Below, piece by piece: positions 1 through 6,837 of a stretch of 9,566 nucleotides of DNA. The translations under genes and the position numbers were made by a program. Under the pieces are notes generated by a model. That model was not told where the DNA came from and did not search any database. It worked only from the letters and a program-made list of their open reading frames with translations. Every line of letters starts with the position of its first letter. The stretch's first letter is position 1. The stretch lies in NCBI GenBank assembly GCA_937891805.1, contig CALATK010000164.1:1-9566 (forward strand). Direction: 5' to 3'. Origin of the DNA: an uncultured Fibrobacter sp. (lineage in GTDB: Bacteria; Fibrobacterota; Fibrobacteria; Fibrobacterales; Fibrobacteraceae).

Positions 1-107
1 CCGGGAGGGCCGCTGGTGTCCCGCGCTCGGCCCTCTAGGCGGGGAAGCCGTGGGGTGACGCCACGGCTTCGTGCCGCGAGAGCCCGGCCCTGCGCAGCAG
101 GGAACGC
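1..107. repeat. GC-rich structured intergenic repeat, copy A (left end cut by window edge)
   Basis: Dense G+C segment made of nested hairpins: AGGGCCG (6-12) with CGGCCCT (28-34), a perfect 10-bp stem GAAGCCGTGG/CCACGGCTTC (44-53 with 61-70), and CCCTGC-GCA-GCAGGG (88-102). It ends in AACGC (103-107), directly before the stop of the minus-strand ATPase. Other copies lie at 6523-6616 and 9491-9566, with a half copy at 8233-8257. Complete copies start GCGTT and end AACGC, so they have short inverted ends. It sits at gene 3' ends and may act as a bidirectional terminator or a recombination site; that role is inferred. Confidence 0.85.
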
Positions 108-109
108 CT

Positions 110-1441
110 TTACCCCTTCATTGCCTTGATCAAATCGAAACCGTCACTGACCTTCGGCAGGGCTCCGTATTTCTTGTCGAAGTAGTCCTTTTCGAAAATC
201 CTGTCCCTGCGGACCTTGCGGTAGTCGTTTTTGTCATAGATTTCAATGTCGCTAAGACTTTTCAATCTGGAAAACTCGTCGGTTTTGTCCTTTTCCACGA
301 ACCAAATCTGGTCGCGTCTCAGGATTTTGTTCCTCAGCAGGTTCGTGTCGTGCGTGGCGAATATCAGCTGTGCGTTATGAGGGTTGCCTTTTTGCGAATT
401 GAAAATTTGGATGATTCTTTGGGTGAGCAGGGGGTGCAATTGCGCATCCAGTTCGTCTATGACGAGCGTGTACCCGTTGGCTAGGGTGTCTATGATGGGG
501 CCGGAAAGGTCGAGGATCTTTAGCGTTCCTTCGGATTCCATTTCTTCGGTATCGAACAGCTTTTGGCTTGTCGTCCCGTCCTTGCGCCGGAATGTGTGCG
601 CAGATTCCAGAAAATGCATCTTCTCGTTGGCGTGTTCCTTCAAGAAGTTTTCCTTCACCTTCTGGGGAACGTTAGGTGGGAATATGCTTTCGTCGATATC
701 CTGTTCTCCAGGGTTCAATTCCGAAAATCCCAGGTCCATCTGCTTCAGGAATAGCTTTGATGCGCGGGTCTTGCCGTCGTTTTTAAGCAGCAATTCGATA
801 GAATAATCCCTAAAATTCTTGTTGAATGAGCCGGATATGACGTTGAAGTGCTTGAACCAGTTGATGATTTTTTTCGAAATTTCACCGTTCAACAGGTCGA
901 TAAGGGACAAAAACAGCCGGTTTGAGGAGACCATATCGGCCTTGCCTTCGCCTTCCTTGAAATTCTTGCTTATGGTGAGTGTGCTTCCTTCTCGTATGAA
1001 AAGCGCCTGCTCTCTAACCTTCAATTTTTCGTAGAGCCATTCTTTCCTTATCTCGTCTCGGGTGTACGCGAACCCGTAGCGGTAGATTTTTTCTTCCATA
1101 TAGAAGAGAACTTCGAATTCGGTGGGGTCTTCGAGGGAGTTCTCGTCCAGGGCGAATTGGTCAACCGGCAACCTGTCGGCAGAGTTCATCTTGACCGAAG
1201 TCAGGATGATTTTCCGCATAATCCACATCGCGCTTAGCAGGTTGCTCTTGCCGCTGGAATTCGCTCCGTAGATTGCCGCAGCCGGTAGCAAGTAGAGTTT
1301 GCCTATTTGCCGACGCCTGGCGTTCTCTTCGTCCGCCGTTGTGTCCTTGTCGTAAGGCGACGCCTTCATCGAAAAAGTCTGTTTTTCCTTAAAAGAACGG
1401 TAATTTTTAACAGAAAACTCTATAAGCATGGATTTATTCAT
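110..1441 (-). CDS. AAA ATPase of the AbiLi/RloA (COG1106-like) type
   Basis: A 443-residue protein with a complete ABC/SMC-like ATPase core. The N-terminus (MLIEFSVKNYRSFKE) is typical of RecF/OLD-like ATPases. Walker A is GANSSGKSN (59-67), a signature-like SEGTLK is at 303-308, Walker B is LVIDELD (326-332), and the switch histidine lies in ATHD (362-365). The tail (RKVR near 408 and DKKYGALP, 422-429) matches the end seen in AbiLi/RloA proteins. These are commonly paired with the TOPRIM-like RloB in abortive phage infection. No RloB is visible: the repeat at 1-107 follows the stop at once, so it is an orphan here or its partner lies outside. The start at 1441 is provisional; Met5 (1429) is possible and neither has a clear Shine-Dalgarno. 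It is transcribed divergently from the MBL operon and has a truncated paralogue at 6619-6837. Confidence 0.85.
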   Translation of the reverse strand: MNKSMLIEFSVKNYRSFKEKQTFSMKASPYDKDTTADEENARRRQIGKLYLLPAAAIYGANSSGKSNLLSAMWIMRKIILTSVKMNSADRLPVDQFALDENSLEDPTEFEVLFYMEEKIYRYGFAYTRDEIRKEWLYEKLKVREQALFIREGSTLTISKNFKEGEGKADMVSSNRLFLSLIDLLNGEISKKIINWFKHFNVISGSFNKNFRDYSIELLLKNDGKTRASKLFLKQMDLGFSELNPGEQDIDESIFPPNVPQKVKENFLKEHANEKMHFLESAHTFRRKDGTTSQKLFDTEEMESEGTLKILDLSGPIIDTLANGYTLVIDELDAQLHPLLTQRIIQIFNSQKGNPHNAQLIFATHDTNLLRNKILRRDQIWFVEKDKTDEFSRLKSLSDIEIYDKNDYRKVRRDRIFEKDYFDKKYGALPKVSDGFDLIKAMKG

Positions 1442-1469
1442 TTGTGAAAAATCTAGCAGAAAATATAAT

Positions 1470-1498
1470 AAAATACCTAGTTTTTGGCATTTTGTTGA
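1470..1498 (-). promoter_or_regulatory. Possible sigma-70 promoter for the ATPase gene
   Basis: Read on the minus strand, TCAACA (1498-1493) and TATTTT (1475-1470) are separated by 17 nt, about 30 nt before the ATPase start. Each box matches four of six consensus bases. The region is AT-rich, so a chance match is quite possible. Confidence 0.3.
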
Positions 1499-1560
1499 GT
1501 TGTCTGTGAAAATCGCGTTGCAAAATGAAACTGTTTGTGAATTTTGCTTCGAAATGAAAC

Positions 1561-1634
1561 GGTGTCAAAGTATGTTATTTGAAGGTTCGAATACCCAAAG
1601 TGCTCATTTTGACACCAAAACGGCATTTTGACAC
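1561..1634. promoter_or_regulatory. Putative enhancer-binding-protein site upstream of the sigma-54 promoter
   Basis: GGTGTCAAA (1561-1569) is the exact inverse of TTTGACACC (1608-1616), about 47 nt apart centre to centre. TTTTGACAC occurs twice in the same direction with a 19-nt period (1607-1615 and 1626-1634) inside a longer imperfect repeat (CATTTTGACAC followed by an A-rich stretch). The boxes lie roughly 40-113 nt upstream of the predicted transcription start, where sigma-54 activators normally bind. No activator gene is in the window. The TTGACA cores were checked as sigma-70 -35 boxes and have no matching -10. Confidence 0.55.
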
Positions 1635-1647
1635 AAAAATAACAGTT

Positions 1648-1663
1648 TGGCACGGCTTTTGCA
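1648..1663 (+). promoter_or_regulatory. Sigma-54 (RpoN) -24/-12 promoter of the double-MBL operon
   Basis: TGGCACGGCTTTTGCA, preceded by T, fits every fixed position of the sigma-54 consensus YTGGCACGRNNNTTGCW, with GG at -24, GC at -12 and correct spacing. The predicted start is near 1674, giving a leader of about 42 nt before the ATG at 1716. The leader contains a 5-bp hairpin GTCCG/CGGAC (1677-1681 with 1691-1695). Transcription would require RpoN and an ATP-driven activator. Confidence 0.88.
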
Positions 1664-1715
1664 ATAGAAAAAGCATGTCCGCAATGGTGCCGGACGAGAA
1701 CGAAAAGGGTTGGGT

Positions 1716-2771
1716 ATGGATAAGGAAATCTCCTTGCAAGCGAACGACAATCTAGAAGTCTACATGTTTGATGTCGGACGCGGGTTGGCCGTTTTAATCA
1801 AGACGCCGCACAACTATGCGATGTTGTACGACTTGGGTTCGTCAGAAGAATTGTCGCCTATCGCGGATATCTACCGAAGCAACTCCTTCTTTGACAATAT
1901 GCAAAAATTGGATGGTTTTGATCGGAAAATTGCCCAGTGCATCATCTCGCACCCTCATCTTGACCACATCTCCGATTTGACGGATGATAACGCGAAGTTT
2001 ATTAATGCACAGTCGTCGCTTGTGTCTTGTCAGAACGATAAGGAAGATAACCTTTACGGTCATAAAATCGATTTCTCACGAATTAACAATCCGAATGCGG
2101 AAACGCAGATAACAAACTACAAAGGCTTGTATGCTCAGCGCGAGCTGCCGTTAAGGTCTTTTAATCCTAATGTCCCGTCCGACTTCCAATTGGGCCTATA
2201 CTATCTAAAGAGTTTGCAGGCAAGCGAACTTTTCCCAAATGATGACCAAGAGTATTCGAACTCGTTGAGCATTGTTCTTTACTTGTCATATCGCGGAAGA
2301 ACGATTCTTCTTCCGGGGGATGTCACTCCAAAAGCGTTTGAGTTGATTCTTAAAGGGGACTGCGTAAAGCGCTTTACGGATTGCAATAGTTCTATGTCAA
2401 ATGGACGAAGAAATCGTTGGGTGACATTGACATCTACTCAGCCAAATTTGGAAGATTTGCTAAAAGAGAATGGGTTGACGGTTTTAGTTGCTCCGCATCA
2501 CGGTTTGGAGTCGGGCTATCCGCAATGTCTGTTCGATTTGCTCGGAGGTAACAATCCGGCTATCATTTTGATATCCGAAAAGCCGCAAGCAGAGAAATCG
2601 GGAAGCGTCGATAAAAGATACCAAGATGGAACCTGCTCAAAGGGCGTTGTCATTGATGGCAAAACTAGGTATTCGCTTACAACACGCAATGACGGCCACA
2701 TAAAGGTCTGCTTCAAAAACGATGGGGGATATACAGTAGACCATTTCTCGAATGTTGAAGATATGTTTTAA
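1716..2771 (+). CDS. ComEC/Rec2-like metallo-beta-lactamase-fold protein 1
   Basis: A 351-residue soluble protein that is essentially one MBL domain. It opens with YMFDVGRGLAVLI (about 16-28) and LYDLGSS, the pattern of ComEC-type MBL domains. The metal-binding motif HPHLDH is at 79-84, the later aspartate in LLPGDV (about 199-204), and the late histidines in APHHG (259-263). A C-terminal TTRNDGHIKV resembles the last strands of the fold. All expected ligands are present, so a hydrolase acting on a phosphodiester or related substrate is plausible; the substrate is unknown. No signal peptide or membrane segment is seen. A TTG at 1710 is in frame, but ATG 1716 has GGG at 1707-1709 with 6-nt spacing and is preferred. 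It is first in the sigma-54-driven cluster, and the next gene's Shine-Dalgarno touches its stop codon. Confidence 0.85.
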   Translation: MDKEISLQANDNLEVYMFDVGRGLAVLIKTPHNYAMLYDLGSSEELSPIADIYRSNSFFDNMQKLDGFDRKIAQCIISHPHLDHISDLTDDNAKFINAQSSLVSCQNDKEDNLYGHKIDFSRINNPNAETQITNYKGLYAQRELPLRSFNPNVPSDFQLGLYYLKSLQASELFPNDDQEYSNSLSIVLYLSYRGRTILLPGDVTPKAFELILKGDCVKRFTDCNSSMSNGRRNRWVTLTSTQPNLEDLLKENGLTVLVAPHHGLESGYPQCLFDLLGGNNPAIILISEKPQAEKSGSVDKRYQDGTCSKGVVIDGKTRYSLTTRNDGHIKVCFKNDGGYTVDHFSNVEDMF

Positions 2772-2776
2772 GGAGG
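2771..2776 (+). promoter_or_regulatory. Strong Shine-Dalgarno AGGAGG that decides the start of the second MBL gene
   Basis: AGGAGG begins on the last base of the upstream stop codon. It abuts an ATG at 2777 but lies 6 nt from the ATG at 2783, so the second ATG is the better start. The overlap suggests translational coupling. Confidence 0.75.
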
Positions 2777-2782
2777 ATGGAT

Positions 2783-3871
2783 ATGGTAGAAGTTGATTTC
2801 TTGCCTGCAAGCCAAAGTAAATCTGCTGATGCAATCTTGATAAGGGTAGGCACATTTAGCTATGAGAACCCGTTGGATAATGATCAGAAGGTCATTCTGA
2901 TTGATTCTGGATATAAAGAGTGCGCTGAAACAATAAAGGAGCATTTGTGTGAGTGTTATGGTTGCAGGAAACCCCATATTGATTATGTGTTTATAACTCA
3001 TCCAGACCGTGACCATATTGCGGGCTTTAACGCTTTGCTGGACGATAAAAATGTCTCGATTGGACATGTTTATATTCATGATCCGTGGGAACGTTGCAAG
3101 GAAATCTTCCATAGGGATGATGATGGTCGCCGTACAAGGAAATCGGTAGAGCGAAAGATTGACGAAGCTTTTGAAAACCTTGGTGATGTCCTTGAAAAAT
3201 TGGACGATAGAAAGATTCCGCATGAAGAGTTTTTTGCTGGAGATTATAAATTTGTTGACGATTACGTTATTGATGTATTAGGACCATCTGAAGACTATTA
3301 CAAAAGCTTGGTAAAGGATTTTGTCCTTGAATACAGCGCAAGTCAAGGTGGCGAATCGGTTTATGAAGAAAAACCGACGTTGGCGAGACCTGATGATAAG
3401 AGCTTTTTAAGGGAACCGACAACGTCTCCTAAGAATAGAACGTCTATGATTCTCTTGCTTAGCAGATATGCTGATGGTGATCAGGAGCCTTTGTTTCTTT
3501 TTACCGGGGATGCTGGTGCAGATTCTTTAGAAAGGGCGTATAAGCATGCGGTAGAAAACGGGACTGTAAATTTAGAGGGATTGCAAAAGTTCCAGTTGCC
3601 TCATCATGGAAGTGTAAAAAACGTGAGTAGAGGAATACTAAAAAATTTTAATCCAGAATCTTATGTTGTCTCGGCTTCAACAAAAGAAGAGCAGCATCCT
3701 TCCAAACCGTTGATTAACTACATTGTTGGAAGGCTGAATAAATCGGTTTTATGTGCGACCGAAGATTGTCAGTTGTGCCTTCGTTTTGATGAAGCTCCGT
3801 CAAGAGGGTGGGAATCGGCTCAAAAAATGGAAAAATTTTTTACATTGAAAAAGTTGAAAAGAGATGTGTGA
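2783..3871 (+). CDS. ComEC/Rec2-like metallo-beta-lactamase-fold protein 2
   Basis: A 362-residue MBL-fold protein, clearly not a recent copy of its neighbour. VILIDSGY (about 37-44) is the early strand pair. FITHPDRDHIAGF carries HPDRDH at 73-78, the ComEC-style HxDxDH. NRTSMILLL is at about 218-226, LFTGDA carries the later aspartate (about 243), and LPHHGS the late histidines (274-275). A charged insert at about 105-165 (rich in D, E, K and R) separates the first motif from VIDVLGPS and is absent from the first protein. All metal ligands are retained, so both enzymes look catalytically competent. It starts 11 nt after the first MBL gene and ends 2 nt before the membrane-protein gene, so the three are surely co-transcribed. 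Two active MBLs side by side suggest a two-step or heterodimeric hydrolase, which is inference. Confidence 0.85.
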   Translation: MVEVDFLPASQSKSADAILIRVGTFSYENPLDNDQKVILIDSGYKECAETIKEHLCECYGCRKPHIDYVFITHPDRDHIAGFNALLDDKNVSIGHVYIHDPWERCKEIFHRDDDGRRTRKSVERKIDEAFENLGDVLEKLDDRKIPHEEFFAGDYKFVDDYVIDVLGPSEDYYKSLVKDFVLEYSASQGGESVYEEKPTLARPDDKSFLREPTTSPKNRTSMILLLSRYADGDQEPLFLFTGDAGADSLERAYKHAVENGTVNLEGLQKFQLPHHGSVKNVSRGILKNFNPESYVVSASTKEEQHPSKPLINYIVGRLNKSVLCATEDCQLCLRFDEAPSRGWESAQKMEKFFTLKKLKRDV

Positions 3872-3873
3872 TT

Positions 3874-4509
3874 ATGGATAAACTAGGAATAAAAGGATCT
3901 CTTTACGATTTGCTTGGCTACATAATGCCGGGGTTGTTTTTTCTTTTCGCTCTTTGGCTCATGTATGTCAACAAAGATGCCGGAAATTTGGCAAACACGA
4001 TAGAAGAAGTAAAAAAAGAAGAGCTTGGATGGGTGTTTGTTGGAGGAGTGGTTGTTTGCTCGTATGTGATTGGTCACGTTATGGCCGCTGTCGGGTCATT
4101 TCTGTTTGAAAACAGGTTTGTCAAATGGATTTTTTCTTTTGGTTTCCCGAGATGGTTTTATAAGGTCAACGAAAAGAAAGAAGGAAAAAAATATGAAGAC
4201 CGGTATAAAGAGCTTTTGGGTGATAATGCAGTATTCTCTTTTAGGGATGTAATTGCCTATTCTCAGGAAAATACAAAAAATGCATATGAAACGGCATTTG
4301 TATTTTTATCAATATATGGTCTGTGCCGGAATATTTCTGTGGCCATGCTGTTTTTGCTAACATTTCATTGTACATTTGTTGCCGACTATTGGAGTACGCC
4401 TTTCTACGTTGTGTACTGTATTTTTCTTCTTGCAATGCTTCATAACTATTTTCGGTTTAGACAGTACTATATAGCGCATATATATGCTTCTTTGTCTGCG
4501 CATCAATAA
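3874..4509 (+). CDS. Four-helix inner-membrane protein of the MBL operon
   Basis: A 211-residue integral membrane protein of unrecognised family. Hydrophobic segments are at about 13-32, 52-77, 151-170 and 175-192, with a lysine- and glutamate-rich loop at about 98-115 that is probably cytoplasmic. The N-terminus has SLYDLLGYIMPG (9-20), a pattern I recall from unnamed small membrane proteins in accessory islands, and an RN pair in GLCRNIS sits just before the third helix. A longer reading frame opens at 3808 inside the previous gene, but ATG 3874 comes 2 nt after that gene's stop and has a purine-rich AAAAGAGA upstream. It could be a membrane-disrupting effector or a membrane anchor and sensor for the MBL proteins; the sequence does not decide between these. 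Confidence 0.75.
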   Translation: MDKLGIKGSLYDLLGYIMPGLFFLFALWLMYVNKDAGNLANTIEEVKKEELGWVFVGGVVVCSYVIGHVMAAVGSFLFENRFVKWIFSFGFPRWFYKVNEKKEGKKYEDRYKELLGDNAVFSFRDVIAYSQENTKNAYETAFVFLSIYGLCRNISVAMLFLLTFHCTFVADYWSTPFYVVYCIFLLAMLHNYFRFRQYYIAHIYASLSAHQ

Positions 4510-4591
4510 AAAAACTTGGTCGTTTTTCTCAATTGTTTTATACATATTAAGGAATTTGGCTTGTTGAAATTTTTTTTCAAAGGACTTCTAT
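4510..4591 (+). promoter_or_regulatory. Gap between third and fourth operon genes: weak hairpin and possible internal promoter
   Basis: AAAAAC (4510-4515) pairs with GTTTTT (4522-4527), an AT-only stem that could at most attenuate transcription. TTGGTC (4516-4521) and TATACA (4539-4544) are 17 nt apart and could be a weak sigma-70 promoter. TTGAAA (4564-4569) and TTTCAA (4575-4580) form an inverted repeat immediately before the Shine-Dalgarno AGGA (4581-4584) of the next gene. The 82-nt gap means the last gene may be partly independent. Confidence 0.35.
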
Positions 4592-6469
4592 ATGGAACAA
4601 TATGTAAGAAGAGATGATTTAAGATTGAGAAGCGTGTATCCTTCTTTGAAAACACGAATCTTCGAAGTTGAACCGGAGCGCTTCCTAATATATGTGCAAA
4701 ATCCCTTTGGGGATAGGAATGCATTGTGTGAAGAGTTTGATAATTCAATCCGTTTTATAACAAATCCTGTTGAATTGACTTTTGATTTGCCGAATCATTT
4801 TATAAAAGAGATTCCAATTATTGAAGACTCTGAGATTGGGGATAACTTCGCTGGTATCGGATGGACTGCTAATGATTTATATAATTTGCTATACTCAAAG
4901 TTTTCTTTCTTAAAATCAATCAAGATTGATTCTGTTGAAAAAGGTATCGTCAAGATTCATTTCCCTCAAGGCATGAGTGGATTGTATAATTCTCAACTCA
5001 CATCATTTTTAGATTCTTTGAGTGGAGGTGTTATCAAATTTGAAGCCGCTTTTGATGAAACCGAGGAAGGTCATTTTAATGTAGGACGTGATACAAATCC
5101 AGTTTTGACAATTCTGCCTGCAAAATGGAACTCAACAAATGCCGAATATGAAAAGAAAGATGAGGCTTTTTGGTTTGATAACATAAAAGGGATATACAAA
5201 GGGACCGTTACCAGGGAGTCTATTCTTGGTCAACGTTGCAAAAAAAATTCTTGCTACATCAAGTATTCAAGTTTTTCGAATGTGAATATACGAAACGGAA
5301 TATTGTTGTTTGACCATGTCTATGTTGAGTTGCCCTTTGGAATTTCTATCAAAGAATTTTGTACTGGGCAACAAGTTACAGAAGATGAGTTAGTTTCATT
5401 GGTTAATCAAAATCGGGTAACCTTTGTTACGAATCAACCGTCTGACCGGATGGACTGTGGCTTTTTAGACACGATATATAAAATGAAGTCGGAAGCAGTT
5501 CTTTCTAGACGTCTTTTGTCGGCTCTTATAATCGCAGATTTGGTCGAAATGAATAATAATTGCTTGATTTCGGATGAATGTTTACCTGTTTTGTCGCCTG
5601 ATTTGTTTGCTGGTTTAGGCGAGGATGTGTCAAAAAAGTTGTATAATTTAGCGACATGGCCTCGAAGGGCTCTAAGAAATTCATTTGAGTTATTAACATT
5701 GAATTCTTCATTGCGCATTGGCTCGTTGGGTGTCAACAATTGTTTTACTTTTCCTGATAATACTCCTAATAAAGATGCGTTAGAACTTGAATTCGTTTTG
5801 AATTCAGAATCTGTTCATATTGCAAGTGCATTGAATGCGTATTATTTCCCCTTCTGGGCGGAAAAATATGAAACAAAAACGCAGGCATCGCTTATGTATA
5901 ATATGATTAAGCTTTTTAAATGCCGGAGTGCGGATGAGTTAGAGCGACATAACGCACGAATTGAGTCCTCTTTAAAAGGGACTTTATCTATTCCTTGTCT
6001 GGATATCTTAGAGGTAAGAGATTATCCTCCAATTCAAGAAATTCTACAGTTTTCGGAAACATATTGTACATCAAGAAATTTTAATACGCTTTTTTCTTAT
6101 TTAGATTCTTTTGCTGCTGAAGAACGAAATGAGAAAATAATAGAATATAACAAATCGCTTGGCGATTTAAGATTAAAAAGAGATGATTATGCAAAAGCTT
6201 TAGATTTGGGATTTTCATGCCTTTGTGATGCTGCGGGTGTTGCGCTGAGTGCTACTTTTGATGACTGGACAATTTTTGGATTCGTTGGAACATTTGCTGC
6301 ATTGGCTAAACTTGGTGGAACTGAAGTCCTCAAAAGAAATGATTTTTTACGAAATAAATTGAATGAAAGGAGTAATTTAATTAAGCCTGATAAGCCGATG
6401 GACAAGCAAGCTGCTAGATTTTTAAGTCAAATAAATCCGGTTGCTAGATTAAGAGTATCGAACAAATAA
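4592..6469 (+). CDS. Large protein of unknown family, last gene of the MBL operon
   Basis: A 625-residue protein whose family I do not recognise. The start at ATG 4592 is supported by AAAGGA 7 nt upstream. No Walker, HNH, PD-(D/E)XK or other enzyme motif is obvious. The N-terminal third looks beta-rich. A central segment (GILLFDHVYVELP, about 236-248, followed by a helical EDELVSL stretch and FVTNQ) resembles a regulatory or scaffold domain. Residues about 355-440 hold a second mixed region ending FPFWAEKYETKTQASLMYNM. The C-terminal 120 residues are helical, with charged residues and a glycine-rich hydrophobic stretch (GFVGTFAALAKLGG, about 563-576) that could be a membrane-associated helix or a helix-packing core. 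The gene is among the most AT-rich in the window. Operon position implies it works with the MBLs and the membrane protein, perhaps as sensor or scaffold. Confidence 0.75.
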   Translation: MEQYVRRDDLRLRSVYPSLKTRIFEVEPERFLIYVQNPFGDRNALCEEFDNSIRFITNPVELTFDLPNHFIKEIPIIEDSEIGDNFAGIGWTANDLYNLLYSKFSFLKSIKIDSVEKGIVKIHFPQGMSGLYNSQLTSFLDSLSGGVIKFEAAFDETEEGHFNVGRDTNPVLTILPAKWNSTNAEYEKKDEAFWFDNIKGIYKGTVTRESILGQRCKKNSCYIKYSSFSNVNIRNGILLFDHVYVELPFGISIKEFCTGQQVTEDELVSLVNQNRVTFVTNQPSDRMDCGFLDTIYKMKSEAVLSRRLLSALIIADLVEMNNNCLISDECLPVLSPDLFAGLGEDVSKKLYNLATWPRRALRNSFELLTLNSSLRIGSLGVNNCFTFPDNTPNKDALELEFVLNSESVHIASALNAYYFPFWAEKYETKTQASLMYNMIKLFKCRSADELERHNARIESSLKGTLSIPCLDILEVRDYPPIQEILQFSETYCTSRNFNTLFSYLDSFAAEERNEKIIEYNKSLGDLRLKRDDYAKALDLGFSCLCDAAGVALSATFDDWTIFGFVGTFAALAKLGGTEVLKRNDFLRNKLNERSNLIKPDKPMDKQAARFLSQINPVARLRVSNK

Positions 6470-6522
6470 GAATGATTCTAGGAATTATTTGCTTGTCGTA
6501 AAGAACGGGAACCCCCGCGTCT

Positions 6523-6616
6523 GCGTTAGGGATCGAAGCCCGAAGGGCCGGGAGGGCCGCTCGTATCCCGCGCTCGGCCCTTAGGCGGGTATAAGGGGCT
6601 GCGCAGCAGGGAACGC
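6523..6616. repeat. GC-rich structured intergenic repeat, copy B (complete, shortened variant)
   Basis: It runs from GCGTT (6523-6527) to AACGC (6612-6616). It shares GCCC-GAA-GGGC (6538-6548), the AGGGCCG/CGGCCCT stem (6553-6559 with 6575-6581) and a CTGC-GCA-GCAG hairpin (6599-6609) with the other copies. Compared with copy A it lacks the 10-bp GAAGCCGTGG hairpin, replaced by a short TATAAGG-like stretch. It lies between the converging 3' ends of the 625-residue gene and the ATPase remnant. No separate T-tract terminator is present, so the repeat may provide termination for both. Confidence 0.85.
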
Positions 6617-6618
6617 CC

Positions 6619-6837
6619 TTACCCTTTCATTGCCTCGATCAAATCGAAACCGTCGCTGACCTCCGGCAGGGCTCCGTATTTCTTGTCGAAGTAGTCCTTT
6701 TCGAAAATCCTGTCCCCGCGGACCTTGCGGAATTCGCCCTCGTCGCTCATCACGATTTCGCTAAGCCGCTTTAGCACCGTCGCTTCGCGGGGCTTGCCCT
6801 TCTCGGCGAACCAAATCTGGTCACGATATTGGGCGAT
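6619..6837 (-). pseudogene. C-terminal remnant of a second AbiLi/RloA-type ATPase
   Basis: On the minus strand this encodes a tail starting near RDQIWFAEKGK and ending DYFDKKYGALPEVSDGFDL...MKG followed by a stop at 6621-6619. It aligns without gaps to the last 68 residues of the intact ATPase at 110-1441. Similarity stops near 6826-6840; upstream there is an in-frame stop (6873-6871), and no Walker A, Walker B or start region exists. The last roughly 100 nt before the stop differ from the intact gene by only about four bases, while the next stretch diverges strongly. That fits a paralogue or recombination product rather than a fresh duplicate. It joins a repeat copy in the same orientation as the intact gene does. 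Confidence 0.85.

Noticed and set aside
71..484. Plus-strand reading frame of 137 residues over the ATPase 3' end
   Set aside because: It begins in the repeat and lies antisense to the conserved ATPase; no ribosome site or family resemblance.
1605..1634. Tandem TTGACA as sigma-70 -35 boxes or a CRISPR-like repeat
   Set aside because: No -10 box at 16-18 nt from either TTGACA, and only two same-direction copies 19 nt apart; better explained as activator-binding boxes.
1716..3871. Beta-lactam resistance enzymes
   Set aside because: Overall layout, HPHLDH/HPDRDH and PHHG motifs are of the ComEC/Rec2 type, with no signal peptide as expected for periplasmic beta-lactamases.
6528..6545. tRNA T-arm-like sequence GGGATCGAAGCCC in the repeat
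   Set aside because: Only a 3-bp stem and 7-nt loop resemble a T-arm; no acceptor, D or anticodon arms surround it.
6523..6616. Integron attC site
   Set aside because: GTTAGGG at one end and AAC at the other recall attC, but the order is reversed (attC runs RYYYAAC to GTTRRRY), the bases next to AAC are purines, and no integrase is present.
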